Shown here: positions 52,010-61,326 of the stretch, piece by piece
Position numbering within the stretch: the first letter of the stretch is position 1
How the letters are laid out: each line of letters starts with the position of its first letter
Assembly: GCF_014654615.1 (NCBI RefSeq)
Contig: NZ_BNBB01000004.1
Span: 124,001 to 188,000 of the forward strand
Direction: 5' to 3'
From: Streptosporangium violaceochromogenes
GTDB lineage: Bacteria > Actinomycetota > Actinomycetes > Streptosporangiales > Streptosporangiaceae
Length of the DNA: 64,000 nt
Notes under the pieces: generated by a model
Told to the model about the DNA's origin: nothing
The model's input: the letters and a program-made list of their open reading frames with translations, nothing else
The model's database searches: none
Translations under genes and position numbers: made by a program

Positions 52010-52034
52010 CCGGGGCCCCTCGGGAGGGCCCCGG
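52010..52034. terminator. Bidirectional hairpin between tex and the WGR gene
   Basis: CCGGGGCCC (52010-52018) and GGGCCCCGG (52026-52034) form a perfect 9-bp stem with a 7-nt loop between two convergent stops (51986 and 52043). Confidence 0.7.
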
Positions 52035-52042
52035 CGGACGCC

Positions 52043-53482
52043 TCAGAGGAGGCGCCTGATGTCGCCGTAGGCGCGGTAGAAGCCGCCGCGGCCGGAGCTG
52101 CGCACACCCTCCACGAGGTAGCGGACTCCGGCTTCGCGCACCTCCTTGGGGAACTGCACGTTCCAGGTCGGGTTGTAGCCCTCACTGACCACCCGGACCC
52201 GGAGCCGCTCGCCCTGCCGGAAGCACTCCACGACCACGCCGCCGGCGCCGGCGACGGTGTCCAGCACCACGGTCTCCAGCGTCGCGACGGGCTCCACGGC
52301 GGCGAGGCTCGCCGCCGCCTTGACGTCCACCGGCTCGGGGACCGTGCCCGCCTGGGCCGCCCTGATCGCCTCCTCCGTGGCGTCGACGCAGGCGAGGGTG
52401 CCGTCGGTGGTGACGATGTAGAGGCGGTCGTCGAGGTACTGCATGGAGAAGGCGGAGCCGCAGCCGGTGGCGAGTTTCCACAGGCGCTCGCCGCCGCGGT
52501 CGAAGCAGTAGATCGAGGAGTGGTTGTCGCCGGCGAAGACGTACCTGCCGCCGGGAGCGGTGGCGCAGGAGAAGACGGTGGCGTCGCAGCGGTAGACGGC
52601 CTCGGTCGCGCCGTCGGACTTGCACAGCCGGTGCACGGCGCCGCGTGACGTCCCGGCGTACACGGAGCCGGCCTCCTGCCAGCCGAACAGCACCGCGCCG
52701 GCGACGCCGGTCTCCCAGACCGGGGAGCCGTCGGCCGCGTTGTAGCGAGCGACTCCGGCGGAGTGGCCGTGGTAGACGGCCTCGTCGTCACAGCGGACCA
52801 TCCAGGCGGAGTCGCCCCGGCCCCGGCGCGCCCACTGGAACTCGTCCTCGTGGTCGATGGTGGTGATCCGCCCGGCCCGGTCGGAGACGCCCAGCACGCC
52901 GTCGTGGATGTCCAGCCAGTAGATGTCGACGTCCTCGGCGATCTCGTAGGCGAGCCGGGGCACCTTCCCGCTGAGGTCGTAGACCTTGCCGTCGTCGGCG
53001 CCGGCGTAGATCCAGAAGTCGTCGGCGACGATGCACTTCACGCCGTCGGGCAGCCGGAAGCGGCCGGTGACGCTGCCGCCGTGGGTGACGGTGTAGACGT
53101 CGCCGTTCTGGTTGCCGACCCAGCAGCGCTCGGAGTCGACGAAGATGCCGAACGCCGCCGCGCCGCTGGCGAAGCGCCACAGCACCGGCGCCTGGGTGGC
53201 GGTGGAGCGGACGCTCTCGATGCTGCGGCGGGTGACCGCGCGGCGCTGCCGTACACCGCGCACCGCGGGCGCGTACCCCTTGCGGACCTTCTCCCCGATC
53301 TTCTTCGCCGCCACGGCGGCGGCCTTCTCCTCGGTGGTGAAGGCGGACGTCTTGCGCTGCCCCTGCTCGCCGATCCGGCCGTATGTGATCGTCACCTCAA
53401 GACCGTCGTGCACGACCTCATAGAACTTGTGAGAGCCGCCGCCGTCCTCCGACAGCTCCAGGTACGTGCTCCGCGCAGCCAT
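52043..53482 (-). CDS. WGR domain plus beta-propeller protein
   Basis: A 479-residue protein. The first 75 or so residues form a WGR domain (KFYEVVHDGLEVTITYGRIG, then TSAFTTEEKAAAVAAKKIGE), a nucleic-acid or PARP-associated module. The rest is a PQQ-like/quinoprotein-type beta-propeller with repeated blades ending in VYTV, VYDLSG and SIYCFDRGGERLWKLATG. There is no signal peptide, so it is cytoplasmic. The combination suggests a DNA-linked scaffold or sensor, but no function is established. ATG 53482 follows AGAGGTGTGG. It lies inside the 3' end of the DUF998 frame by 65 bp. Confidence 0.82.
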   Translation of the reverse strand: MAARSTYLELSEDGGGSHKFYEVVHDGLEVTITYGRIGEQGQRKTSAFTTEEKAAAVAAKKIGEKVRKGYAPAVRGVRQRRAVTRRSIESVRSTATQAPVLWRFASGAAAFGIFVDSERCWVGNQNGDVYTVTHGGSVTGRFRLPDGVKCIVADDFWIYAGADDGKVYDLSGKVPRLAYEIAEDVDIYWLDIHDGVLGVSDRAGRITTIDHEDEFQWARRGRGDSAWMVRCDDEAVYHGHSAGVARYNAADGSPVWETGVAGAVLFGWQEAGSVYAGTSRGAVHRLCKSDGATEAVYRCDATVFSCATAPGGRYVFAGDNHSSIYCFDRGGERLWKLATGCGSAFSMQYLDDRLYIVTTDGTLACVDATEEAIRAAQAGTVPEPVDVKAAASLAAVEPVATLETVVLDTVAGAGGVVVECFRQGERLRVRVVSEGYNPTWNVQFPKEVREAGVRYLVEGVRSSGRGGFYRAYGDIRRLL

Positions 53483-54314
53483 TCCACACCTCTCCGTTGA
53501 TCGACGTTTCGGGGAGCGTACGGCAGATGCCCGACAAATCCGGTGTGGCTCTCGAAACGGTGACCGGCCCGCCTTCCTCGCACGCGACGGCGGCACGGAC
53601 GGGAACGGGGGCGACGGCACGGACGACGGCGGGGACCGCGGCGGGGACCGGGACACCGGGGCGGGCGGCCGGGCGCGGCTTCCGGAGCCGGCCGCCCCGG
53701 CGACGGACCACCGGCGCCGAGCCGAGCGCGGCCAGCACCGCCACCTCGAACCCCACCACCAGGCGCTGGGTCACCCCGGCGGGGATGTCGTCGTCGGTCA
53801 GGTCGATCCCGAACATCCGCACGACGTAAGGGACGACCACCAGGACCAGCACACCCAGCGAGGCCAGGCTGAGCAGGCGGAGCACGCGGGCGAGGGAGCC
53901 GGTGACGTGCCGGCGGGACAGGATCAGTCCCGCGACCGGCATCGCGAGGAAGGCCACGAACGCCGCGTAGCGGTGGATGCCGCCTGACATCGACAGCGGC
54001 ACGCCCGGGGCGTCGGTGGGAAAGGCGCCGATCAGCAGCATGCACAGGCCCCAGAGGCAGACCAGGATCGCGGCCCCGCGGTCGGTGTCGCGCCGGGCCA
54101 GCGCTCCCCCGAAGGCCACCGCCCCGGCGGCGAAGAACGTGAGGGAGACGGGCAGCAGCCAGCCGTCCGGCTCGAACGCGTACTCGCTGATCACGGTGTG
54201 CACCGGGTCAAGACCGGTGGCCACGTGCAGGCCCACCATCGCCGCCGTCCCCGCGGCCAGCGCCGTGTATCCCATGATGATCGCCCCGGGTCCCGGGAGA
54301 ACCTGACTACCCAT
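53418..54314 (-). CDS. DUF998 family membrane protein
   Basis: A 298-residue frame with about six hydrophobic helices in its first 200 residues (YTALAAGTAAMVGLHVA, VSLTFFAAGAVAFGGALA, AILVCLWGLCMLLIGAF, and others), matching DUF998 membrane proteins of unknown role. The C-terminal 95 or so residues are a Pro/Arg/Val-rich tail that reads 65 bp into the WGR gene, an unusually long overlap. Either the true 3' end has been altered by a frameshift, or the tail is genuine. ATG 54314 has only a weak ribosome-binding site; an ATG at 54275 is a possible start. Confidence 0.75.
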   Translation of the reverse strand: MGSQVLPGPGAIIMGYTALAAGTAAMVGLHVATGLDPVHTVISEYAFEPDGWLLPVSLTFFAAGAVAFGGALARRDTDRGAAILVCLWGLCMLLIGAFPTDAPGVPLSMSGGIHRYAAFVAFLAMPVAGLILSRRHVTGSLARVLRLLSLASLGVLVLVVVPYVVRMFGIDLTDDDIPAGVTQRLVVGFEVAVLAALGSAPVVRRRGGRLRKPRPAARPGVPVPAAVPAVVRAVAPVPVRAAVACEEGGPVTVSRATPDLSGICRTLPETSINGEVWNGCAEHVPGAVGGRRRLSQVL

Positions 54315-54987
54315 GGCTCAACCATCGCGAGGTCCCTCCGGAGGGGGACACCCGAAATGATCCCCAGTCACCCCTGAACGATCCCGGAGAGAGGTCGGGG
54401 AAGAAGGGGGTCCGCCCCACCGGGGTTTCCGGGGTGCCATAGCGCTGAGCTGGGCGAAGACCTTCGGGCGGTGGGGTCTCCTCCTCAGGGGCGCCTCTTT
54501 CCGGGGAAAAGCCGTGCGGCCCCGGTGGGATCCGCCCGCCGGGGCCGTCCCGTGCCGCCGTCCGGGCACGCGGGAACGTCGTCCGGGCACGCGGGAACAC
54601 CGCCCGAAACGGAGGGGCAGGCGTGCACGAGAGGCTTTCCGGCGGGAACCGCCGGCCGGTTCCGTTCGTCGATCAAGGTGAAACCCCGCGCCCGTACCCG
54701 CCCCAGGGGAGCGGTGAGAGCCGGACCTACCCCTTTTGGAGACTTTCAGAGGTGTTTAATACTATCTTCTAGCTTGACACTAATTGACAACATGAGACAA
54801 GCTCTGTCCGATTTGTGAAGGTTGTGAATCTTGGGAGATGGGGAGGTGATTGTGAGCATTTAACGCTTAAGACCACATGTTCCCTAGAACACTCTGGATT
54901 CACCACGGCCTCCGGTATCGATTCCATCAAGAAGGCATCCGGGCAGCCGGCCACGTAAACCCGCGAGGCCGTCAAAGCGATTTCTCC
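54315..54987. other. Long non-coding stretch before the unknown membrane system
   Basis: About 670 bp. The left part is GC-rich with no credible gene. From 54740 the DNA becomes distinctly AT-rich and has two TTGACA boxes (54774-54779 and 54784-54789) and TTAATACTATCTTC at 54756. This is a likely promoter region for the 54988 gene, though no well-spaced -10 stands out. An in-frame ATG at 54877 could extend that gene. Confidence 0.45.
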
Positions 54988-56904
54988 ATGACAAGCGAGT
55001 CGGAGCCGATCGTTTGGACCCCGGAGAGGTTGCGCAATCGTCTAATGAGTTGGCACAGAATCTTCTCGGTCTCGGCAGGGGCCGCAGCCGCGATACTGGG
55101 CTGGTCGGCCTTCTTACCACTCCCCTGGGAGCCCCCCCTCACCCGGGCGGCCCACCCCCAACCGCTCTTTCACGTACGCCCCGCGATGGCCGTCGCATGG
55201 GTGCTTCTCCTGACGCTGATCACCGCGACGATCAACTATAGATATCGCAGGCACGCGGCGTCCTCACCGCCCCCGGCGGCGGACGGCAACGGCCTGTCCG
55301 CCCTGGACATGAGCATTCCCGATCTGCAGAGGGTCTTCGACCTCCGCGCCGAGGCCGCGCTGTCGGACAAGATGATCTCGCTGCCGATGTTCGTCTCGCT
55401 GATCCTCCAGCCGGAGAAGTCGCGGATGCGCACGGTGGAGACGGTCTCCCTGGAGGGCAGGGTGATCGTCCAGGACGTCACCGTGGAGCTCTCGCTGTCG
55501 GACGCCCTGCTGGACGACTCGTGGGAGCGAAGGGAGGCCTCCGAGGCCGGAGGCGACGACCGGTCCGGCCACGGCGCCGAGACGGGAAACTCCGAGATAT
55601 ACGTTCCCATACTCAACTGCCCGAAGAAGGAGATGATCGACAATTTCCGCGTGCGAGACCGCGAGGGGCGCGATCTCGACATCCTCTGCTACGAGGAAAC
55701 CATACAGCTCATTTCCTCGTCGCTTCACTTTCTCATTCAGGCCGCCCTGCGGGAATCCGATCCGGAAATGATGTCCCTCGACGGCATCGACCGGGCCGAG
55801 GCTCTCTTCCTCATGCTGATATGCGGTAACACGACCGCCTCACAGAAAACGACCGAGAAAACCATCCAGGCGGGCCTGTCCCATATCGGCATAAACGGAA
55901 AGGGAGACGACGAGGCTCAGACCGTCACGTGGCTGCGGGAGTTTCTCCGGACCCTCGCCCACGCCTTCCCCGTGGTGGCCGTCGTCTCCGAGATCGACGT
56001 CTCACGGCGGCTGCAGATCTCCTACAGCCGCACGACGATCCCGCCGAACAAGTCCAAGCACTTTCGCCACTGGCTCCGGCTGATGCTCGGCCTGCGCCCG
56101 GTGACGGTGCAGATGTCCCCCGGCATGGCGCACAACTCCAAGTCCTACCACCTGCAGGTCAAGGCCCCGGATTCCCAGTATTTGATGGAGCAGACGCTGC
56201 GCTGCGCGGAATGCGGCCGAAAGCTCAGCAGTTCGGAGATCGAGGCGGACAGCCGGGGCGGCTGCGAGCATGTGAGGCCCTCGGGCGACGGCGAACCCTA
56301 CTTCCAGCTCCTGCGCAAAAGAGGGCAGCACTACGCCCACCTCTACATGCGGGGTTTCGCGGGACTGCAACGGCAGAACATCAGGCTCACCGCCTCCTTC
56401 GGCGAGGTGCCGCCGGGCACGCTGGCCAGCGCGGCCATCACGGCGGTGACGTCCTTCCTGCTGATCGGCGCGGTCGGCGTCGCCGAGACGACGAGGCTCG
56501 CGCGTGACAGCGACATCCCCGCCGTCCTCCTGGTCATCCCGGCGGTCGCGGCCTCGTGGTTCGGCTTCGTCTCCGACACCGAGGCGGTGCTGCGGTCCTC
56601 GCTCGCCGCCCGCTGCTCGCTCATCCTGGGCGGCTTCACGTCGATAGCGGCCTCGGTGCTGTTCATCGTCTCGGGGGTCGTCCAGCAGGACGCGGGAGAC
56701 CGGCCGGCCGCGGCGGGGCAGACGGGGCAGACGGGTGATTCGACGATCGTGCTGGGTATCGGAGTGGGGTGGTGGTGGTCCACGCTCGTCTACCTGGCGG
56801 GAGCCAACCTGGTCTACGTCCTGGTCCAGCTGGTGGTGCGGTCAAACGCATACCGAAGGCTCTTGCGCAAGGAGGCCCTCTTCAATGACGATACAGTCAC
56901 ATAG
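54988..56904 (+). CDS. Unrecognised large membrane protein
   Basis: A 638-residue protein of no family I recognise. It has two N-terminal membrane helices (about residues 33-48 and 67-85), a central soluble region of about 390 residues and four C-terminal helices (about 477-499, 510-527, 546-566 and 590-617). Late in the soluble part is CAECGRKLSSSEIEADSRGGCEH, a zinc-ribbon-like set of cysteines and histidine. Codon use is less GC-biased than in neighbours. Start ATG 54988 is preferred, but no strong ribosome-binding site is seen and ATG 54877 is possible. It overlaps the next gene by 20 bp and is probably the membrane part of a two-gene system. Confidence 0.72.
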   Translation: MTSESEPIVWTPERLRNRLMSWHRIFSVSAGAAAAILGWSAFLPLPWEPPLTRAAHPQPLFHVRPAMAVAWVLLLTLITATINYRYRRHAASSPPPAADGNGLSALDMSIPDLQRVFDLRAEAALSDKMISLPMFVSLILQPEKSRMRTVETVSLEGRVIVQDVTVELSLSDALLDDSWERREASEAGGDDRSGHGAETGNSEIYVPILNCPKKEMIDNFRVRDREGRDLDILCYEETIQLISSSLHFLIQAALRESDPEMMSLDGIDRAEALFLMLICGNTTASQKTTEKTIQAGLSHIGINGKGDDEAQTVTWLREFLRTLAHAFPVVAVVSEIDVSRRLQISYSRTTIPPNKSKHFRHWLRLMLGLRPVTVQMSPGMAHNSKSYHLQVKAPDSQYLMEQTLRCAECGRKLSSSEIEADSRGGCEHVRPSGDGEPYFQLLRKRGQHYAHLYMRGFAGLQRQNIRLTASFGEVPPGTLASAAITAVTSFLLIGAVGVAETTRLARDSDIPAVLLVIPAVAASWFGFVSDTEAVLRSSLAARCSLILGGFTSIAASVLFIVSGVVQQDAGDRPAAAGQTGQTGDSTIVLGIGVGWWWSTLVYLAGANLVYVLVQLVVRSNAYRRLLRKEALFNDDTVT

Positions 56905-57175
56905 AGAGGCGGGAGCGGCATTGAAGAACGACTCTCCAGATGGGATCTACGTGGTGGAACCCATCGAATACGTTCGGTCGTCCAGTTTGCCCGACAATGA
57001 GCTGCTCAAAAACCAGGAGGAGGTAAAATCCCTTCTGCGGGACACCCGAAAGTCCATACGGGGTCGTACGCGCGAGAAGATATCGCAGGCAATCGCCGCG
57101 GCCATCGCCGAGGTAATAAAAGATCAAGAGGCGGAGCGCTCCGCCGTGATGGCGACCCGGCGCCGCAGCGCGTAG
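56885..57175 (+). CDS. Unrecognised 96-aa partner of the membrane protein
   Basis: A 96-residue soluble protein whose ATG 56885 has a full AAGGAGG at 9 nt and lies 20 bp inside the preceding gene, so translation is coupled. The N-terminal half has YVVEPIEYVRSSSLPDNELL; the C-terminal half is helical and charged (TREKISQAIAAAIAEVIKDQ), suggesting a coiled-coil or protein-binding tail. A TTG at 56921 is a possible alternative start. I do not recognise the family. Its expression with the membrane protein suggests a physical partner. Confidence 0.72.
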   Translation: MTIQSHREAGAALKNDSPDGIYVVEPIEYVRSSSLPDNELLKNQEEVKSLLRDTRKSIRGRTREKISQAIAAAIAEVIKDQEAERSAVMATRRRSA

Positions 57176-57381
57176 ATCTTTCGGTTTCCCCCCTCATCCT
57201 CACCGGCCGCTCTCCCCGGGGCTCACCCGCCTCGGCGCGCCCGGACTCCCGCCCCCGGTGACCTCGATGTACGGCCGCAGGCCCTCCCTGCCCCGGACCC
57301 CGTCCGCGCCGCACGACGAGGAGCCGCCGGCACGCCGGGCGGCGTCTTCTCCTCGGCACGCCCCCGACGTGCGGAGAGTCT

Positions 57382-58302
57382 CTAGGGCACGGCTCCGGCC
57401 GGTCCGGCCATGTACCACCGGGTGTGCTGCTCACCCCGGGCGAGGGAGTCGAGCCTGCGGGGCAGCTCACGGCGGGAGAAGGGGTCGGCCCCGGCGTTGC
57501 GGAGGTGGATGCCCACCGCGTACATGTCCCGGATCTCCATGAGGGTGGAGTAGCCCGGCCAGGAGCGCAGGTCGCTGCCGTAGGCGTCGGCGAAGGCGTC
57601 CACCTCGGCCGCGCTCAGGCCGAAACGCCGCTGGCCGTGGTAGGTGTGGACCAGATCCCACTCGCGGGGGCCCACCGCGACGCCGTCCCAGTCACAGAGC
57701 ACCACGCGGCCGTCGGCGCGGCGCAGGAGGTTGTCGATCCACGCGTCGCCGTGCAGCAGCACCGGGGAGCCGCCGACGTCGAGCCCCGACCAGCGCTCGG
57801 ACAGCTCGGCGACACGGTCGCGCAGCCAGGCCCGCTGGCCGGGGATGAGCACCGCCGAGCGGTCCACCGACGCGCGCAGCTCGGCCAGGGGGTCGGCGAA
57901 CCGTCTCAGCGCCACCGGCGGCATCGGCAGCAGGTGCAGGCTGCGCAGGATCCCTCCCAGCTCGGTGGTGGTGGGACGGCCGCTGACCGCGACGTAGTGC
58001 CAGAACGTGACGACCCTGCCTCCGTGCACCACGGGCTGCTCGGAGATCTCATCGGCCGGGCGCACCGCGGGAAAGTCCCGCTGGGCCAGCCAGCGGGCCA
58101 CCGCGAGCACCAGCGGCAGCCGGGTCGCCGCGTTGGGGGCGCTGGTGATCCTGACCACGATCTTGCTGCGCAGCTTGAAGACGGCGTTGCTGCGCACCCG
58201 CAGCAACTCGGCGTCGCGGTGGTCGATCCCGACGTCGCGGCAGACGTCGCGCAGGACCGCGAACGCCTCCTCCGCGAGCGGGCCGCCCGTCGGGTGACCC
58301 AT
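57382..58302 (-). CDS. Phosphotransferase (APH-like) family protein
   Basis: A 306-residue kinase-like protein with the aminoglycoside-phosphotransferase fold: catalytic loop VLLHGDAWIDNLLRR, the Mg-binding CDWDGVAVGPREWDLVH, and an N-terminal region with VFKLRSKIVVRIT in place of the usual Lys strand. Such proteins phosphorylate small molecules such as choline or antibiotics, but many have no known substrate. ATG 58302 overlaps the stop of the XRE-TPR gene by one base, so they are cotranscribed. The pairing with this regulator type is common in actinomycetes. Confidence 0.88.
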   Translation of the reverse strand: MGHPTGGPLAEEAFAVLRDVCRDVGIDHRDAELLRVRSNAVFKLRSKIVVRITSAPNAATRLPLVLAVARWLAQRDFPAVRPADEISEQPVVHGGRVVTFWHYVAVSGRPTTTELGGILRSLHLLPMPPVALRRFADPLAELRASVDRSAVLIPGQRAWLRDRVAELSERWSGLDVGGSPVLLHGDAWIDNLLRRADGRVVLCDWDGVAVGPREWDLVHTYHGQRRFGLSAAEVDAFADAYGSDLRSWPGYSTLMEIRDMYAVGIHLRNAGADPFSRRELPRRLDSLARGEQHTRWYMAGPAGAVP

Positions 58303-59747
58303 CAGGTGACCGGGGTGGCGTCGGCGAGCAGGTCCATGAGGCGGCGTACCGCCACGGCCCTGTGCCGGGCCGGCGGCACCTCCTCCAGCAGCGCCCGGAC
58401 ACGGTTGAGCACGATGGAGGTGCGGTGTTCGAGCGGCACCTGCAGCAGGGCCTTCTCCGCGAGCTGGCAGGCGTCCTCGACCTTCCCGCCCCGGGCCAGC
58501 TGCGCGGCCTGGTCGAGCAGGATGAGCACCGGGTCGATGGCATAGGGGCCGGGGGGACCAAGCGTCCCGTCGACCTCCTCCCCCAGCTCGATGAGGGTGC
58601 CGATCCGGTAGAACTGCAGCCGCCGCTCGGAGAAGCGGAAGGCCAGGTGGTCGTGGCCCTCCGGGGGCATCTTGGCGAAGATCCGCTCCGCCTCGGCCAG
58701 GGCGACCCTGGCGGCCTTGTGCTCCCCCATCCTGGCCAGCGCCCGCGCCTCCGCCGCCGCGCCGAGCGCCGCCGGGGAGCTGGGGGCGCTGCCCGCGAGC
58801 GCCCTGGCCTCGCGGGCGAGCCGTACGGTGTCGGCCAGCTCGCCGTAGTAGTAGGGGAGCATGGCCTGCTGGGCCCGGACCAGGGCGCGCAGCCGCAGAT
58901 CGCCCATGTCGTCGGAGGCGGTGCGGGCGGTGTCGTACCAGGCATGGGCCTGGCGGGTGTCGCCGAGCTTCATCAGCGCGTCGGCCGCCAGCAGGGAGAG
59001 CATCACCGTGGCGCTGAGCAGCCGGCGCTGGGCCACCGCCGGCTGCCGGGCCGCGACGAGCACCCGCACATCGGACAACTCCAGCATCAGCCCGTAGAGC
59101 ATCGGCAGCGGGGCGCTGGTGATGTACTCCCGGCGGTAGCGCAGCACCTGCTCGTCGAGGCGGTCGAGCTGTTCTTCGGAGACGGTGGCGACGGCGAGCG
59201 TGCGGTCCAGGTCCTGGCGGGTCCGCTCGATCTCGGCGAGCAGCCGCCCGCTCATCGAGAACCGCGAGCCGAGCAGCGCGTGGTGGAACAGCGCCCGGCG
59301 CTCCATGTCGTCGCCGGCCCGCTCGTCGGCCCGTTCGGCGGTGCGGTACGGCGCGCGGCCGTCGGCTCCCGCGACAACGACGATCTTCTCCTGGCCGTCG
59401 TCGTCGCAGTAGTCGCCGGCCAGGCCGAGCCGTACGGCGTTGGCGCGGTAGAGGCGCGCGAGCAGTTCGATGCTCTGCGGCCGGGGCCGAGCGCGGTTGT
59501 TCTCCCAGGCGTTGAGCAGGTCGATGCTGGCACGGGCCTCTCCCAGGCCCTGGCGCCGGCACAGCTCCTCCATCTCCTGCACGGCCTGCCGGGCCGACCA
59601 GCCCCTGGCCAGCCGGTGCGCCTTGAGCAGGCTCACCCCGCAGCAGCCGTGAACGGCCTGCGTGGTCTGCCAGGGCGTCCATCGATGCGCCACGGCCTGC
59701 TCCCGCCACCGCCGAGCGCAGGCGGGTGAATGCTCACCCCGGGCCAC
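58302..59747 (-). CDS. XRE-type regulator with TPR-like repeats
   Basis: A 481-residue protein with an N-terminal helix-turn-helix region (QAVHGCCGVSLLKAHRLARG and a later segment with SIDLLNAWENNRARPRPQSI) and a long array of helical TPR-like repeats that ends in RRLMDLLADATPVT. It is similar to actinobacterial regulators or bald-type helical proteins that control small operons. The next gene is a phosphotransferase, overlapping by 1 bp. GTG 59747 has GGAGG at about 5 nt; the longer frame to 59774 has no ribosome-binding site. Ligand unknown. Confidence 0.85.
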   Translation of the reverse strand: MARGEHSPACARRWREQAVAHRWTPWQTTQAVHGCCGVSLLKAHRLARGWSARQAVQEMEELCRRQGLGEARASIDLLNAWENNRARPRPQSIELLARLYRANAVRLGLAGDYCDDDGQEKIVVVAGADGRAPYRTAERADERAGDDMERRALFHHALLGSRFSMSGRLLAEIERTRQDLDRTLAVATVSEEQLDRLDEQVLRYRREYITSAPLPMLYGLMLELSDVRVLVAARQPAVAQRRLLSATVMLSLLAADALMKLGDTRQAHAWYDTARTASDDMGDLRLRALVRAQQAMLPYYYGELADTVRLAREARALAGSAPSSPAALGAAAEARALARMGEHKAARVALAEAERIFAKMPPEGHDHLAFRFSERRLQFYRIGTLIELGEEVDGTLGPPGPYAIDPVLILLDQAAQLARGGKVEDACQLAEKALLQVPLEHRTSIVLNRVRALLEEVPPARHRAVAVRRLMDLLADATPVT

Positions 59748-59973
59748 GGCGCCTCCCGATCGCTGTCGACCCAACCCTAACGAGGATGCCGCACAGCCTG
59801 AGCACGCTCATCGACGGCGTTCCCTTTAACCGTGGATTTTCCACGGAAGGGCGGCAACTTTCCCCGGCATTCCCCCTAACCCACGCCGATCCGGCGGATC
59901 GGTGATTGCCTCACATCCCGGCAAACCTCACTCTGCATATGAAAGCCATCAACGCCCGCCGGGAGTGATCCAT

Positions 59974-60267
59974 ATGACGGCAAAGCGTACCGAGGCCGTC
60001 GGCCATCTCCGGCGACTGGCCTCTCACCTGGAGGTCTACTCCCTGAAGGCCCGCCTGAGGTCCTCCCCCGGCTCCTCCTCCCACCACCCCCATCTCCACG
60101 TGGTCAACCCGGTGGCCCCCGCCGTCACCGAGGACGTCATCGCCACCGACGAGGAGAACGGCGAATGGTGGTTCTGGCTGTCCTGGGCGGGGCGTATCGG
60201 GCAGGCCGAGGATGTCGCCACGGCGGCCGAGCGCGTGGCCGGCGTCCTTTATGTGATGCGCAGATAG
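59974..60267 (+). CDS. Hypothetical protein (97 aa)
   Basis: A 97-residue soluble protein, divergent from the XRE-TPR regulator. Landmarks are HLRRLASHLEVYSLKARLR, the central VNPVAPAVTEDVIATDEENG and the aromatic EWWFWLSWAGRIGQ. Proteins of this size and pattern often lie beside such regulators in Streptosporangiaceae and are probably their targets, but no function is known. ATG 59974 follows GGGAGTGATCC. It is the last gene before the first 31-codon peptide gene. Confidence 0.75.
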   Translation: MTAKRTEAVGHLRRLASHLEVYSLKARLRSSPGSSSHHPHLHVVNPVAPAVTEDVIATDEENGEWWFWLSWAGRIGQAEDVATAAERVAGVLYVMRR

Positions 60268-60327
60268 GTGATTCTTGACCTCCACATGGGTACCACTCGG
60301 TGATCAAGCACAGAAAGGAGCGGAACC

Positions 60328-60423
60328 GTGAAAAAAATCCACATCGTTCAGCGTCCGCGTCCCCCGCGCCGACCGGCGCCGCTCGACCTGCGCAGCCCGT
60401 CGGGCAGGCCCCTGCCTTTCTAG
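60328..60423 (+). CDS. 31-aa Pro/Arg-rich peptide, copy A
   Basis: GTG 60328 to TAG 60423 encodes 31 residues, with AAAGGAG at 7 nt before the start. The peptide has a Lys-rich start, RPRPPRRP in the middle, LDLRSPSGRP and a final LPF. A second gene at 62027-62122 encodes the same length with the same order of motifs (21 of 31 residues identical by my count), so both are selected at the protein level. It is basic, Pro-rich and has no signal peptide or cysteine. It resembles Pro-rich ribosome-targeting peptides in composition, or could be a leader or precursor peptide; neither is shown. Confidence 0.72.
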   Translation: MKKIHIVQRPRPPRRPAPLDLRSPSGRPLPF

Positions 60424-60535
60424 ACCCCCGGGGACGGTCGCGAGCGGATCCCGTAACGGCAGGTCACGGGCTTGGCAGGCGCCGTTTCAAGGAGACGTCA
60501 AGTGGGCTGCAGGGGGTTCGGGCGACGATTTCCCC

Positions 60536-61267
60536 ATGAAAAGCGACCTCTTCGACGTCAGTGTCACAGTGGTTGTGCCCGCCATGAACGAGGCGGCCAA
60601 CCTGCCGCACGTCTTCGCGACCCTCCCCGCCTGGATCGACGAGGTCATCCTCGTCGACGGTAACTCCACCGACGACACGGTCGCGGTCGCCAGGGCGCTG
60701 CGGCCCGGTCTGCGCGTCGTCACGCAGACCCGCAAGGGCAAGGGCAACGCCCTCGTCGAAGGGTTCGCCGAGGCCACCGGGGACGTCATCGTCATGATCG
60801 ACGCCGACGGGTCCACCGACGGCCGGGAGATCGCCTCCTTCGTGACCGCGCTGGTCGAGGGCGCCGACTTCGCCAAGGGGTCCCGCTACGCCCCCGGTGG
60901 CGGCTCCGACGACATCAGCCCGCTGCGCTCCCTCGGAAACCGGGCGCTCACCTCGATCACCAACCTGCTGTACGGCACGCGCTACACCGACCTGTGCTAC
61001 GGCTACAACGCGTTCTGGACCCGCCACCTGGGCGCCCTCGCCCTGGACTGCGACGGCTTCGAGATCGAGACGCTGATGAACGTCCGCGCCGCCCGGGCGG
61101 GGCTGGCGATCAGCGAGGTGCCCAGTCACGAGCGCAGCCGCATCCACGGCACCAGCAATCTGCACGCCGTACGGGACGGCCTGCGGGTGCTGCGGACGAT
61201 CCTGCGGGAGCGCGCCCGCCGTACGGCCGCGCCCGTGGCGGCCCGGCGGGAGCCCGCCGCCGCCTGA
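60536..61267 (+). CDS. Glycosyltransferase family 2 protein
   Basis: A 243-residue GT-A-type glycosyltransferase: VTVVVPAMNEAANLPHVF, the nucleotide-sugar segment VDGNSTDDTVAVA, the metal-binding MIDADGSTDGRE and KGSRYAPGGGSDDIS. The C-terminal part has a Cys/Tyr-rich YTDLCYGYNAFWTR and no membrane helix. It resembles dolichol-phosphate-mannose-synthase-like GT2 enzymes. ATG 60536 has no strong Shine-Dalgarno sequence; AAGGAG at 60490 is too far away for this start. It follows copy A of the peptide gene by 113 bp. Acceptor unknown. Confidence 0.88.
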   Translation: MKSDLFDVSVTVVVPAMNEAANLPHVFATLPAWIDEVILVDGNSTDDTVAVARALRPGLRVVTQTRKGKGNALVEGFAEATGDVIVMIDADGSTDGREIASFVTALVEGADFAKGSRYAPGGGSDDISPLRSLGNRALTSITNLLYGTRYTDLCYGYNAFWTRHLGALALDCDGFEIETLMNVRAARAGLAISEVPSHERSRIHGTSNLHAVRDGLRVLRTILRERARRTAAPVAARREPAAA

Positions 61268-61326
61268 AGCCGCCGTCCGAAGGAGAGGCGGGTCCGAGAG
61301 GGGCGCCACGGACGGGCGCCGCGAAC

